Assembly (NCBI RefSeq): GCF_026343125.1
Contig: NZ_JAPEMB010000001.1
Span: 6,267,501-6,331,500 of the forward strand
DNA: 64,000 nt
Direction of reading: 5' to 3'
Source of the DNA: Streptomyces sp. NBC_00094
Lineage (GTDB): Bacteria; Actinomycetota; Actinomycetes; Streptomycetales; Streptomycetaceae
Shown: positions 27,213-35,886 of the stretch, one piece after another
How the letters are laid out: each line of letters opens with the position of its first letter
How positions within the stretch are numbered: position 1 is the first letter of the stretch
The notes under the pieces: generated by a model
Database searches by the model: none
The model's input: only the letters and a program-made list of their open reading frames with translations
What the model was told of the DNA's origin: nothing
Translations under genes and position numbers: made by a program

Positions 27213-28661
27213 ATGGGATCCACCTCCGCACACACCAATGAGGGCGGCCTCGGCCGTCGCGATCTGATCAAGCGCTCCGCGGCGATCGGTCTGATCTCGG
27301 TGCCGACGATGGGCTTCCTCTCCGCTTGTGCGAGCAGCGGCGGCGATGGCAACGAAAAGGTCGAGAAGGGTACGAAGTCCGAAAAGAACCCGCTCGGGGT
27401 GAACGAGGCGGCACCGCTCGATTTCGTCCTCTTCGACGGCGGATTCGGACAGCAGTACGCCAAAGACGCGATCAAGATCTATGAGAAGAACTACCCCAAC
27501 GCCAAGGTCAAGTTCACTCCCACCCAGAAGATCACGACGGTCCTCCAGCCGCGCTTCAACGGTGGCAACCCGCCGGACCTCATCGACAACTCCGGCGCCG
27601 AGCAGATGGACATGGGCGTCCTCGTCGGCCAGAAGCAGCTGACCGACCTCACCGCCCTCCTCGACGCGCCCTCCCTCGACGACCCGAAGAAGACGGTCCG
27701 CGACACCCTGCGGCCCGGAATCGTCGAGATGGGCCAGTTCGACGGCGCCCCCGTCTGGGTCCTCTACTACGCGTACACCGTCTACGGCGTCTGGTACTCG
27801 CAGAAGCTGCTCGACTCCCTCGACGCGAAGTACCCCGAGACCTGGGACGAGATGCTGGCCGTCTGCGAGAAGGCCAAGAAGAAGGGCATCGCCGGCTGGA
27901 CGTACGCGGGCAAGCACCCGTACTACCTCCCCTTCTCGCTCTACCCGATGATCGGCAAGGTCGGCGGCCGCGAGGTCCTGGACGCCATCGACAACCTGGA
28001 GCCGAAGGCCTGGGAGCACCCCGCGGTCAAGGCCTGTTTCGAGGCGTACTACGAGCTCCAGCGCAAGGGCTACATCCTCAAGGGCACCCCCGGCCTCGAC
28101 CACATCCAGTCGCAGACCGCCTGGACCGAGGGCAAGGCGCTCTTCATCCCGAACGGCTCCTGGGTCGAGAACGAGGCGGCGAAGACCATGCCGGCCGACT
28201 TCGACCTGGCGGTCTCGGCGCCGAGCGGCCTCGACGCCTCCGACAAGATGCCCTTCGGCACCATGTGGGCCTCCGGCGGCGAGCCCTTCATCGTCCCGGC
28301 CAAGGCGGCGAACGCCGAGGGTGGCATGGAGCAGCTGCGCGTCATGCTCAGCGAGGCCTCGTCCAAGAACTTCACGCAGTCCGTGAAGTCCCTCTCCGCC
28401 TTCAACGGCGGCACCGACGGCATCGAGCTGACCCCGGGCCTCAAGTCCGGCGTCGCCGCCCTGCAGAAGGCCGGCCAGAACGTCGTCAACCCGCGACTGC
28501 AGGACTGGTACGTCGCCCTGCAGAAGGAGAAGATCGGCGTCGCCGGCATCGGCGAGATGATGGCCGGCCGCGCGACGCCGGCCGAGACCATCAAGAAGAT
28601 CCAGAAGTTCGCCGACGAGGCTGCCAAGGACACGAGCATCAAGCACTACAAGCACCAGTGA
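27213..28661 (+). CDS. ngcE: N-acetylglucosamine/chitobiose-type ABC transporter solute-binding lipoprotein
   Basis: A 482-aa extracytoplasmic binding protein. The N-terminus has a twin-arginine motif (GRRDLIKRSAAIG) followed by a lipobox LSAC, so it is probably Tat-exported and lipid-anchored. The fold is family-1 sugar binding (PDLIDNSGAEQMDMGVLVGQ, WTEGKALFIPNGSW). Sequence and operon order match the Streptomyces NgcE protein for GlcNAc/N,N'-diacetylchitobiose. ATG 27213 has GAGGA ahead of it; a TTG six bases upstream is less likely. It is first in ngcEFG. No ATPase gene is present, consistent with sharing MsiK encoded elsewhere. Confidence 0.85.
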   Translation: MGSTSAHTNEGGLGRRDLIKRSAAIGLISVPTMGFLSACASSGGDGNEKVEKGTKSEKNPLGVNEAAPLDFVLFDGGFGQQYAKDAIKIYEKNYPNAKVKFTPTQKITTVLQPRFNGGNPPDLIDNSGAEQMDMGVLVGQKQLTDLTALLDAPSLDDPKKTVRDTLRPGIVEMGQFDGAPVWVLYYAYTVYGVWYSQKLLDSLDAKYPETWDEMLAVCEKAKKKGIAGWTYAGKHPYYLPFSLYPMIGKVGGREVLDAIDNLEPKAWEHPAVKACFEAYYELQRKGYILKGTPGLDHIQSQTAWTEGKALFIPNGSWVENEAAKTMPADFDLAVSAPSGLDASDKMPFGTMWASGGEPFIVPAKAANAEGGMEQLRVMLSEASSKNFTQSVKSLSAFNGGTDGIELTPGLKSGVAALQKAGQNVVNPRLQDWYVALQKEKIGVAGIGEMMAGRATPAETIKKIQKFADEAAKDTSIKHYKHQ

Positions 28662-28761
28662 GCAGTGCCGGGGCCCCTTCCCGCCGACCGGGAGCGGGCC
28701 CCGGTTCCTTCGCGCGCGGCACCCGCGGCGCGCCTCCGCGGGAAGATCGGGGTCGGTAGGA

Positions 28762-29691
28762 ATGCAGCACGGCAAGAACCGTTTCATCGTGGGGTTCCTG
28801 GCGGCACCCCTCGCGCTCTACGCGCTCTTCGTCATCTGGCCGTTCATCCAGTCCATCTACTACTCGTTCACGGACTGGACCGGGCTGAGTCCCGAATTCG
28901 GGATGGTCGGATTCGACAACTACAGCAGAATGCTGGACGACGAGATCTTCTGGAAATCGCTCCAGCACAGTCTGACCCTCGCCGTGGTGTTGCCGCTGGT
29001 GACCGTCGGGCTCGCACTCTTCTTCGCGTTCATGCTCAATGTCGGCGGTCGGCGCCGCAGGGGAGCGGCCATCGCGGGTGTGCGCGGATCGTCGTTCTAC
29101 AAGATCGTCTACTTTTTCCCGCAGGTGCTGTCGATCGTGATCGTCGCGCTGCTCTTCCAGTTCGCGTACAACCCGAATAGCGGAGCCATCAATTCCGCAC
29201 TGAAGGTCGTCGGTCTGGGCAGTATCCAGCCGGACTGGCTCGGCGACCCGGATCTCGCCCTCATCTGTGTGATGGCGGTTCTCGTCTGGTCCACGGTCGG
29301 CTTCTTCGTCGTCCTCTTCTCGGCCGGCATGGCCTCCATTCCGAGGGACTTCTACGAGGCCGCCCTGCTCGACGGCGCCAACCGCTTCACCACCTTCTTC
29401 AAGATCACCCTGCCGCTGCTCTGGGACACCGTGCAGTCCGGGTGGATCTACATGGGCATCCTCGCGCTCGGCGCGGAGTCCTTCGCCGTCGTCCAGATCA
29501 TGACCGTCGGCCCCAACGGCGGCGGGCCCGACTACTCCACCATCGTCATGCCGCTGTACGTGTACCAGAAGGCATTCCGGGACGGTCAGGCCGCCTACGC
29601 AACGACCATCGGTGTCGCGCTCCTCCTCGTCACGCTGGCCTTCGCGGCCCTCGTGATGAAGGTGGGCCGGCGCGAGCGGCTGGAGTTCTGA
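28762..29691 (+). CDS. ngcF: Sugar ABC transporter permease (NgcF)
   Basis: A 309-aa inner-membrane protein with six predicted helices and the EAA loop YEAALLDGANRFTTFFKITLPLLWD that docks the ATPase. It forms the translocation pore together with NgcG. The start is 100 bases after ngcE, and it overlaps ngcG by one base (TGATG). The intergenic gap holds a GGAAGATCGGGGTCGGTAGG-type ribosome site. Confidence 0.9.
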   Translation: MQHGKNRFIVGFLAAPLALYALFVIWPFIQSIYYSFTDWTGLSPEFGMVGFDNYSRMLDDEIFWKSLQHSLTLAVVLPLVTVGLALFFAFMLNVGGRRRRGAAIAGVRGSSFYKIVYFFPQVLSIVIVALLFQFAYNPNSGAINSALKVVGLGSIQPDWLGDPDLALICVMAVLVWSTVGFFVVLFSAGMASIPRDFYEAALLDGANRFTTFFKITLPLLWDTVQSGWIYMGILALGAESFAVVQIMTVGPNGGGPDYSTIVMPLYVYQKAFRDGQAAYATTIGVALLLVTLAFAALVMKVGRRERLEF

Positions 29692-30632
29692 TGAAGACGA
29701 CCGACACTGCCTCCACCGGCCTCGACAAGACCCCCGGCTCCCCGGGCGGCGCGGACACCGTGCCGGTCAAGACGGCGGCCCCCCTCGCGCGCAAGGAGTC
29801 CAAGCGCGAGGGCGGGGTCCTCAACGTCTTCTCGCACGGGGTCCTGATCATCTGGGCGATCATGGTCGTCATGCCGCTGCTCTGGGCGGTCATGACCTCC
29901 TTCAAGACCGACCGGTCGATCTTCACCGCGCCGTGGTCGCTGCCCGACAAGCTGCACTTCGAGAACTGGTCGCGCGCCTGGACCGACGCGCACATGAGCG
30001 ACTACTTCCTGAACACGATCCTGGTGGTCGGCGGCTCGCTCGTCGGCACCCTCCTCTTCGGCTCGATGGCGGCCTACGTGCTGGCCCGCTTCGAGTTCCC
30101 GGGCAACCGCTTCATCTACTTCCTCTTCATCGGAGGGATGAGCTTCCCGATCATCCTGGCGCTCGTGCCGCTCTTCTACGTGATGCAGAACATGGCCCTG
30201 CTCAACTCGCTGCACGGCCTGATCGTCGTCTACATCGCCTACTCGCTGCCGTTCACGGTCTTCTTCCTGACCGCCTTCTTCCGCACCCTGCCGAGCTCGG
30301 TGGCGGAGGCGGCCTGCATCGACGGCGCCTCGCACACCCGGACCTTCTTCCAGGTCATGCTGCCCATGGCCAGGCCGGGCCTCATCAGCGTCGGCATCTT
30401 CAACTTCCTCGGCCAGTGGAACCAGTACCTGCTGCCCACCGTGCTCAACACGGAGCAGGAGCAGAAGGTGCTCTCGCAGGGCCTCGTGCAGCTCGCGGTC
30501 AGCCAGGGCTACAAGGGCGACTGGTCCGGTCTCTTCGCGGGTCTGGTGATGGCCATGCTTCCGGTCCTCGCCGCGTACATCATCTTCCAGCGGCAGGTGG
30601 TGGCCGGTCTGACGGCCGGCGCCGTGAAGTAG
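29691..30632 (+). CDS. ngcG: Sugar ABC transporter permease (NgcG)
   Basis: A 313-aa second permease. The first ~40 residues are a cytoplasmic Thr/Ala/Lys-rich stretch, then come six helices. The ATPase-docking EAA motif is EAACIDGASHTRTFFQVMLPMARPGL. The start overlaps the ngcF stop, giving tight coupling. A strong hairpin follows, ending the operon. The last helix region (VMAMLPVLAAYIIFQRQVVAGLTAGAVK) is the classical carbohydrate-permease C-terminus. Confidence 0.9.
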   Translation: MKTTDTASTGLDKTPGSPGGADTVPVKTAAPLARKESKREGGVLNVFSHGVLIIWAIMVVMPLLWAVMTSFKTDRSIFTAPWSLPDKLHFENWSRAWTDAHMSDYFLNTILVVGGSLVGTLLFGSMAAYVLARFEFPGNRFIYFLFIGGMSFPIILALVPLFYVMQNMALLNSLHGLIVVYIAYSLPFTVFFLTAFFRTLPSSVAEAACIDGASHTRTFFQVMLPMARPGLISVGIFNFLGQWNQYLLPTVLNTEQEQKVLSQGLVQLAVSQGYKGDWSGLFAGLVMAMLPVLAAYIIFQRQVVAGLTAGAVK

Positions 30633-30668
30633 CGGCCACCCCTCCTCCCCAGGGACTTCAGGGCCACC

Positions 30669-30700
30669 AGGGCCCCCGGCGCAGGCGCGCCGGGGGCCCT
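30669..30700 (+). terminator. Terminator of ngcEFG
   Basis: A 14-bp perfect stem, AGGGCCCCCGGCGC with GCGCCGGGGGCCCT, around AGGC, starting 37 bases after ngcG. Confidence 0.9.
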
Positions 30701-30778
30701 TCGTGTGCCGTGACACCCCATGCCCACCCCTCAAGGTCTTGACGGGGAGCAAGCCGAAAGCGTCCCCTTAGAGTTCAC

Positions 30779-32023
30779 ATGTTGGAGAAAACGGTGGGAG
30801 TGAGTGAGTCGATGGAGACTCCGGGATCGCAGACGTCTCTGCACAGGGCCAATCTCGAACGGGTCGTCCGGGCGGTGCGGATGGCCGGCTCGCTCACCCA
30901 GGCGGAGATCGCCCGGGCGACGGGCCTGTCCGCCGCGACGGTCTCCAACATCGTCCGGGAGCTGAAGGACGGGGGAACGGTCGAGGTCACCCCCACCTCC
31001 GCGGGGGGCCGCAGGGCGCGCAGCGTCGCGCTCTCCGGGGACGCCGGCATCGTGATCGGCGTCGACTTCGGCCACACCCACCTGCGGGTCGCCGTGGGCA
31101 ACCTGGCCCACCAGGTCCTCGCCGAGGAGGCCGAGCCGCTCGATGTGGACGCCTCCGCGGCCGAGGGCTTCGACCGGGCGGAGCAGCTGGTCACCCGGCT
31201 GATCGCGGCCACCGGGATCGGCCGCGACAAGGTGATCGGCGTCGGTCTCGGCGTACCGGGACCCATCGACGTCTCCTCCGGGCTGCTCGGCTCGACATCG
31301 ATCCTGCCGGGCTGGAGCGGCATCAACCCGGCCGAGGAGCTCTCCCGCCGGCTCGGCGTCCCCGTGCACGTCGACAACGACGCCAACCTCGGCGCACTCG
31401 GCGAGCTGGTCTGGGGCAGCGGTCGGGGCGTCAAGGACCTCGCGTACATCAAGGTGGCCAGCGGCGTGGGCGCCGGTCTGGTCATCGACGGTCGGGTCTA
31501 CCGGGGGCCCGGCGGCACCGCGGGCGAGATCGGGCACATCACCCTCGACGAGTCGGGACCGGTCTGCCGCTGCGGCAACCGCGGCTGCCTGGAGACCTTC
31601 ACCGCCGCCCGGTACGTCCTGCCGCTCCTGCAGCCCAGCCACGGCCCGGACCTGACCATGGAGCGGGTCGTGCAGCTGGCCCGTGCGGGCGACCCCGGCT
31701 GCCGCCGGGTGATCGCCGACGTCGGCCGGCACATCGGCAGTGGTGTCGCCAACCTCTGTAACCTCCTCAACCCCAGCAGGGTGGTGCTCGGCGGCGACCT
31801 CGCCGAGGCCGGTGAGCTGGTCCTCGCGCCCATCAGGGACTCCGTCTCGCGGTACGCGATCCCCAGCGCCGCCCGCCAGCTGTCGCTGGCCCAGGGGGCG
31901 CTCGGCGGGCGGGCCGAGGTACTCGGCGCCCTCGCCCTCGCACTGAGTGAAATGGGTGATTCGACCCTGTTGGGGAGCGCCCTGCCGACCGCTGCCCCGC
32001 TCTCCACTCCTGCCTTCACTTAG
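30779..32023 (+). CDS. rok7B7: ROK-family sugar-responsive transcriptional regulator (Rok7B7/NagC-XylR type)
   Basis: A protein of about 414 aa. An N-terminal winged helix (residues ~20-80: SLTQAEIARATGLSAATVSNIVREL) precedes a sugar-kinase-like ROK fold with VIGVGLGVPGPID, GEIGHI, and the zinc site CRCGNRGCLE. Its position between ngcEFG and a xylose-type transporter matches Streptomyces Rok7B7, which affects carbon catabolite control, xylose uptake and antibiotic production (established for S. coelicolor). The ATG at 30779 has a poor ribosome site; GTG 30800 after GGTGGGA is a credible alternative. Confidence 0.88.
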   Translation: MLEKTVGVSESMETPGSQTSLHRANLERVVRAVRMAGSLTQAEIARATGLSAATVSNIVRELKDGGTVEVTPTSAGGRRARSVALSGDAGIVIGVDFGHTHLRVAVGNLAHQVLAEEAEPLDVDASAAEGFDRAEQLVTRLIAATGIGRDKVIGVGLGVPGPIDVSSGLLGSTSILPGWSGINPAEELSRRLGVPVHVDNDANLGALGELVWGSGRGVKDLAYIKVASGVGAGLVIDGRVYRGPGGTAGEIGHITLDESGPVCRCGNRGCLETFTAARYVLPLLQPSHGPDLTMERVVQLARAGDPGCRRVIADVGRHIGSGVANLCNLLNPSRVVLGGDLAEAGELVLAPIRDSVSRYAIPSAARQLSLAQGALGGRAEVLGALALALSEMGDSTLLGSALPTAAPLSTPAFT

Positions 32024-32029
32024 ATAACG

Positions 32030-32041
32030 AACGGCACCGTT
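32030..32041. promoter_or_regulatory. 12-bp inverted repeat before the sugar-binding protein gene
   Basis: AACGGCACCGTT is a near-perfect palindrome just after the ROK gene, about 100 bases before the binding-protein start and in an AT-richer promoter region. A nearby TTGACG hexamer at about 32067 fits a -35 element. ROK-type or LacI-type operator is inferred. Confidence 0.4.
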
Positions 32042-32144
32042 GTCATCTCGTTAAGGATTTACTTCTTGACGACGGTGTTGCGGCCGAGTTGACTTCGAGC
32101 CACCTCGGCCGCAACGTCGCGGCCTCGTCAGGGAGGCAACCCAC

Positions 32145-33209
32145 ATGAACGCAGTGACGCGTCGCGCCGTCATAGCCACGGCCGCGGTCTCGATGGCCCT
32201 TTCGCTCGCCGCCTGCGGCCAGGCCGGCGGCGGCGACGGTGAGGACAAGGGCAGCTCGACCAAGATCGGTCTGCTCCTTCCGGAGAACAAGACCTCGCGG
32301 TACGAGGCCCTCGACAAGCCCCAGTTCGAGAAGGCCGTCAAGGCCGCCTGCTCCGACTGCGAGGTCGTGTACAACAACGCGGTCTCCGACGTCGTGAAGC
32401 AGAAGCAGCAGTTCGACCAGCTGATCGCCGACGGCGTCAAGGTCATCGCCCTCGACCCGGTGGACTCGGCCAAGGCCGCGGGCTGGGTCAAGGACGCGAA
32501 GGCCAAGGGCGTCAAGGTCGTCGCGTACGACCGTGCCGTCGAGGGTGCCGACGCCTACGTCAGCCACGACAACAACAAGGTCGGCGAGCTCCAGGGACAG
32601 GCGCTCCTCGCCGCCCTCGGCGCCAAGGCCGCCACCGCCAACGTCGTGATGATCAACGGTGACGAGAAGGACCCGAACGCCGGTCTGTTCAAGAAGGGCG
32701 CCCACACCGCGCTCGACGGCAAGGTCGGCAAGATCGCCTACGAGGCGTCCGGCGAGTGGGACCCGAAGGTCGCCGGCGAGAAGATGTCCGCCGCGATCTC
32801 CTCGGTCGGCAAGGACAAGATCGGCGCCGTCTACTCCGCCAACGACGGCATGGCCGGAGGCATCATCACCTCCCTGGAGAACGCCGGCGTCAAGGGCATC
32901 CCGGTCGGTGGCCAGGACGCCGAGGTCGCGGGCATCCAGCGCATCGTCGCCGGCTCGCAGACCTTCACCATCTACAAGTCGCCGCTCCAGCTGGCCCCCG
33001 AGGCCGCCAAGTTCGCCGTGAACCTGCTCCAGGGCAAGGAGCTCGGCGCGCAGGGCGAGACCGACGGCGTGCCCTCCACGCTCTTCGCCCCGGTCGTGGT
33101 CGACAAGACCAACATCCAGACCACGGTGATCCAGGACGGCATCTACAAGGCCGCGGACATCTGCACCGCGGACCTCGCCGCCAAGTGCACCGAGCTGGGC
33201 ATCAAGTAA
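32145..33209 (+). CDS. xylF: Pentose-type ABC transporter solute-binding lipoprotein (XylF-like)
   Basis: A 354-aa lipoprotein with the lipobox LAAC in MALSLAACGQAG. The periplasmic-binding fold is of the ribose/xylose class (KIGLLLPENKTSRYEALDKPQFEKAV, IALDPVDSAKAAGWV, VYSANDGMAGGIITSLENAGVKGIPVGGQDAE). The ATG follows GGGAGGCAACCCAC. It is first of three genes for a CUT2-type importer. The sugar is inferred as xylose from position and similarity to the S. coelicolor xylFGH locus; closely related transporters carry other sugars, so this is moderate. Confidence 0.8.
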   Translation: MNAVTRRAVIATAAVSMALSLAACGQAGGGDGEDKGSSTKIGLLLPENKTSRYEALDKPQFEKAVKAACSDCEVVYNNAVSDVVKQKQQFDQLIADGVKVIALDPVDSAKAAGWVKDAKAKGVKVVAYDRAVEGADAYVSHDNNKVGELQGQALLAALGAKAATANVVMINGDEKDPNAGLFKKGAHTALDGKVGKIAYEASGEWDPKVAGEKMSAAISSVGKDKIGAVYSANDGMAGGIITSLENAGVKGIPVGGQDAEVAGIQRIVAGSQTFTIYKSPLQLAPEAAKFAVNLLQGKELGAQGETDGVPSTLFAPVVVDKTNIQTTVIQDGIYKAADICTADLAAKCTELGIK

Positions 33210-33541
33210 CCCCCCAGGGCCGGAGCCCCGAAGGCTCAAGGCCCGCACCGGGCCCACCGGCCCACCCCCGGCGACGGACCCCCGCGCCCCCGCCCCTCCC
33301 CGGCCTCCCCGCCCCACGGCACCGGCCCCCGGCCAGGTGTCCTGTGCAAGAGGTGAAGGCTCGTGCGGCGGAGGCGCGTCGCGAAAGGGCCCCGTCCCCA
33401 CCCACGCCGTCCGGTTCCCGGCCGACCCAGACCCCGCTGTCGGTCCGGGAGCCGGACGTGCAAGCCCCCCTCAGACTTTCGGCGCCGCCCGGGCGGCGCG
33501 CCGTGCCCGCCGCCGTACCGGTGGCGAAGGAGTTGGTTCAC
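33210..33541. other. Gap between xylF and xylG; no gene supported
   Basis: About 330 GC-rich bases dominated by Pro/Arg/Gly codon runs in all frames. I see no promoter, hairpin of note or conserved small gene. The next start has its own ribosome site, GAAGGAG, at its 3' end. It may be a long internal leader that sets the binding-protein:transporter ratio, but nothing visible shows it. Confidence 0.5.
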
Positions 33542-34321
33542 GTGTCCCAGACGCCCGTGTTGGCGTTGCGCGGGATCTTCAAGCGGTTCGGAGCGGTTCA
33601 GGTCCTCTCCGGTGTCGATCTCGAAGTCCACGCAGGAGAGGTCGTCGCGCTCGTCGGCGACAACGGAGCGGGCAAGTCGACGCTCGTCAAGACGATCGCC
33701 GGCGTGCACCCCATCGACGAGGGCGTCATCGAGTGGGAGGGCGAGCCGGTCGAGATCAACCGTCCGCACGACTCCCAGAACCTCGGTGTCGCGACCGTCT
33801 ACCAGGACCTCGCGCTCTGCGACAACCTCGACGTCGTCGCCAACCTGTTCCTCGGCCGGGAGATCAAGAAGGGCGGCGTCCTCGACGAGGTCGCCATGGA
33901 GAAGCGGGCGAAGGACCTCCTCTCGACCCTCTCCATCCGCATCCCCAGCGTCCGCATCCCCGTCGCCGCCCTCTCCGGCGGCCAGCGGCAGGTCGTCGCC
34001 ATCGCGCGCGCCCTCGTCGGCAACCCCAAGATCGTGATCCTGGACGAGCCGACCGCCGCCCTCGGCGTCGAGCAGACCGCCCAGGTCCTCGACCTGGTCG
34101 AGCGCCTGCGCGAGCAGGGCCTCGGCGTCATCCTCATCAGCCACAACATGGCCGACGTGAAGGCCGTCGCCGACACCGTCGCGGTGCTGCGCCTGGGCCG
34201 GAACAACGGCACCTTCCCGGTGGCCACCACCACGCACGAAGAGATCATCGCCGCGATCACGGGAGCCACGGACAACGCCGTGACCCGCCGCCAGGCCCGC
34301 AACGCGGAGGTAGCGAAGTGA
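33542..34321 (+). CDS. xylG: Sugar ABC transporter ATPase (XylG-like, single cassette)
   Basis: A 259-aa ATPase with Walker A GDNGAGKST, the signature LSGGQRQ, Walker B KIVILDEPTAALG and the switch His in LISHNM. CUT2-family ATPases usually have two cassettes (~500 aa); this one has a single cassette, as is usual for the Streptomyces xylG locus. GTG 33542 follows GAAGGAG. It overlaps xylH by 4 bases (GTGA). Confidence 0.9.
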   Translation: MSQTPVLALRGIFKRFGAVQVLSGVDLEVHAGEVVALVGDNGAGKSTLVKTIAGVHPIDEGVIEWEGEPVEINRPHDSQNLGVATVYQDLALCDNLDVVANLFLGREIKKGGVLDEVAMEKRAKDLLSTLSIRIPSVRIPVAALSGGQRQVVAIARALVGNPKIVILDEPTAALGVEQTAQVLDLVERLREQGLGVILISHNMADVKAVADTVAVLRLGRNNGTFPVATTTHEEIIAAITGATDNAVTRRQARNAEVAK

Positions 34322-35637
34322 GCAAGACCCCTCCCACCGCGAGCGACGAGGCCGCGCTGCCCGAGCCCCGTACCCCGGACGAGCAGGCCCCGGTGACCGA
34401 GACCCCGGCCGCCGCCGCGATCCCCGCCGTCGACCCCCGCCTCCTCGTCCGCGAGCAGGGCCTCAAGGGATACGTCGACGAGTTCAAGCGCAAGATCCGC
34501 TCGGGTGAGATCGGCTCGCTGCCGGTCGTCGTCGGCCTGATCGTCATCGGCATCGTCTTCCAGGCGCTGACCGGCAACTTCATCACCTCGTACAACCTCG
34601 ACCAGATCACGCTGTACGCGGTCGGCCCCGGCATCATGGCGGTCGGCATCGTCTTCGTCCTGCTGCTCGGCGAGATCGACCTCGCCGTCGGCTCCGTGGC
34701 GGGTCTGGCCGGCGCGGTCTGGGGCGTCCTCGGCACGGACATGCCCGACGGCCTCGCGATCGTCCTCGGCATCCTCTCCGGCACCCTGATCGGCGCCTTC
34801 CACGGCCTGGTGTTCGCCAAGATCGGCGTGCCCGCCTTCGTCGTCACCCTGGCCGGCTTCCTCGGCTGGGCCGGTCTGCAGACCTGGGTCATGGGCGACC
34901 GGTCCACCATCCCCACCCCGATCGGCAGCTTCGTCGGCGACCTCACGAAGTACTACTTCTCCGACGTCGCCGCCGCCTACGGCCTCGCCGTGGTCGTCGT
35001 CGCCGCCTTCTACCTGGCCCAGCTGCGCGACTCCCGCCGCCGCAAGGCCGCCGAGCTGCCGCACCGCCCGCAGAGCGAGATCATCCTGCGTACCGCCGTC
35101 CTGGCGGTCCTGGTCCTCGTCGCCGCGTACGGCTTCAACCAGGAGCAGGGCCTCCCGCTCTCCCTGGTGATCTTCCTGGTGATCCTGCTGGTCACCGACT
35201 TCGTGCTGCGCCGCACCACGTACGGCCGTCAGGTCTTCGCGGTCGGCGGCGGCATCGAGGCCGCGCGCCGCGCCGGCATCAACGTCTCGTGGATCCGGGT
35301 CTCGGTGTTCATGATCTCCGGCACCATGGGCGCGATCGGCGGCCTGTTCCTCGCCTCCGCGACCGGCGGCGCCGACCGCTCCCTCGGTGGCGGCAACCAG
35401 CTCATGATGTGCATCGCCGCCGCGGTCATCGGCGGTACGTCCCTCTTCGGCGGACGCGGCAAGGTCTGGTCGGCGCTGCTGGGCATCCTGGTCATCCAGT
35501 CCATCGTCCAGGGCCTCAACCAGATGAACCTGTCCTCGAACGCGATCCAGTACATGATCACCGGAGCGGTCCTGCTCATCGCCGTGATCATCGACTCGGT
35601 ATCCCGTCGTACGCAGAAGACGGCGGGTCGCGCGTAG
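34318..35637 (+). CDS. xylH: Sugar ABC transporter permease (XylH-like)
   Basis: A 439-aa permease. A ~60-residue acidic/Pro-rich cytoplasmic N-terminus precedes about ten hydrophobic segments. The CUT2-family features GIVFVLLLGEIDLAVGSVAGL and AVGGGIEAARRAGINV (coupling loop) are visible, ending SNAIQYMITGAVLLIAVIIDSVSRRTQ. GTG 34318 overlaps the ATPase stop. The operon ends at a hairpin 28 bases on. Confidence 0.9.
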   Translation: MSKTPPTASDEAALPEPRTPDEQAPVTETPAAAAIPAVDPRLLVREQGLKGYVDEFKRKIRSGEIGSLPVVVGLIVIGIVFQALTGNFITSYNLDQITLYAVGPGIMAVGIVFVLLLGEIDLAVGSVAGLAGAVWGVLGTDMPDGLAIVLGILSGTLIGAFHGLVFAKIGVPAFVVTLAGFLGWAGLQTWVMGDRSTIPTPIGSFVGDLTKYYFSDVAAAYGLAVVVVAAFYLAQLRDSRRRKAAELPHRPQSEIILRTAVLAVLVLVAAYGFNQEQGLPLSLVIFLVILLVTDFVLRRTTYGRQVFAVGGGIEAARRAGINVSWIRVSVFMISGTMGAIGGLFLASATGGADRSLGGGNQLMMCIAAAVIGGTSLFGGRGKVWSALLGILVIQSIVQGLNQMNLSSNAIQYMITGAVLLIAVIIDSVSRRTQKTAGRA

Positions 35638-35664
35638 GGTCGTCCCGCGCGTAACGCTCGCCAC

Positions 35665-35698
35665 AGTGTCCGGCGCCGCGAAACCGGCGCCGGGCACT
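35665..35698 (+). terminator. Terminator of the xylFGH-type operon
   Basis: A 14-bp stem, AGTGTCCGGCGCCG with CGGCGCCGGGCACT, with one G-T pair and a short loop, between xylH and dxs. Confidence 0.8.
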
Positions 35699-35886
35699 GC
35701 TGCGTCCGGAGCAGTGCACGAGTCCGTACGCGGGCTCGTGGAAGGCCGTGCGCAGCCGTACAGATCAGCGACATGTCGGCCGTGAGGGTGATGCCTCACC
35801 CCCCGGCCCGATGTCCGCGATCCAAGACGGAACATTAGACTCGACAAATCGGCAAGCTCGACCAGCTCAAACGCAAGGAGGCACGG

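Noticed and set aside
30695..30720. GTGACACCCC after the ngcEFG terminator as another MITE end
   Set aside because: Only about eight bases match and no inverted partner is found nearby.
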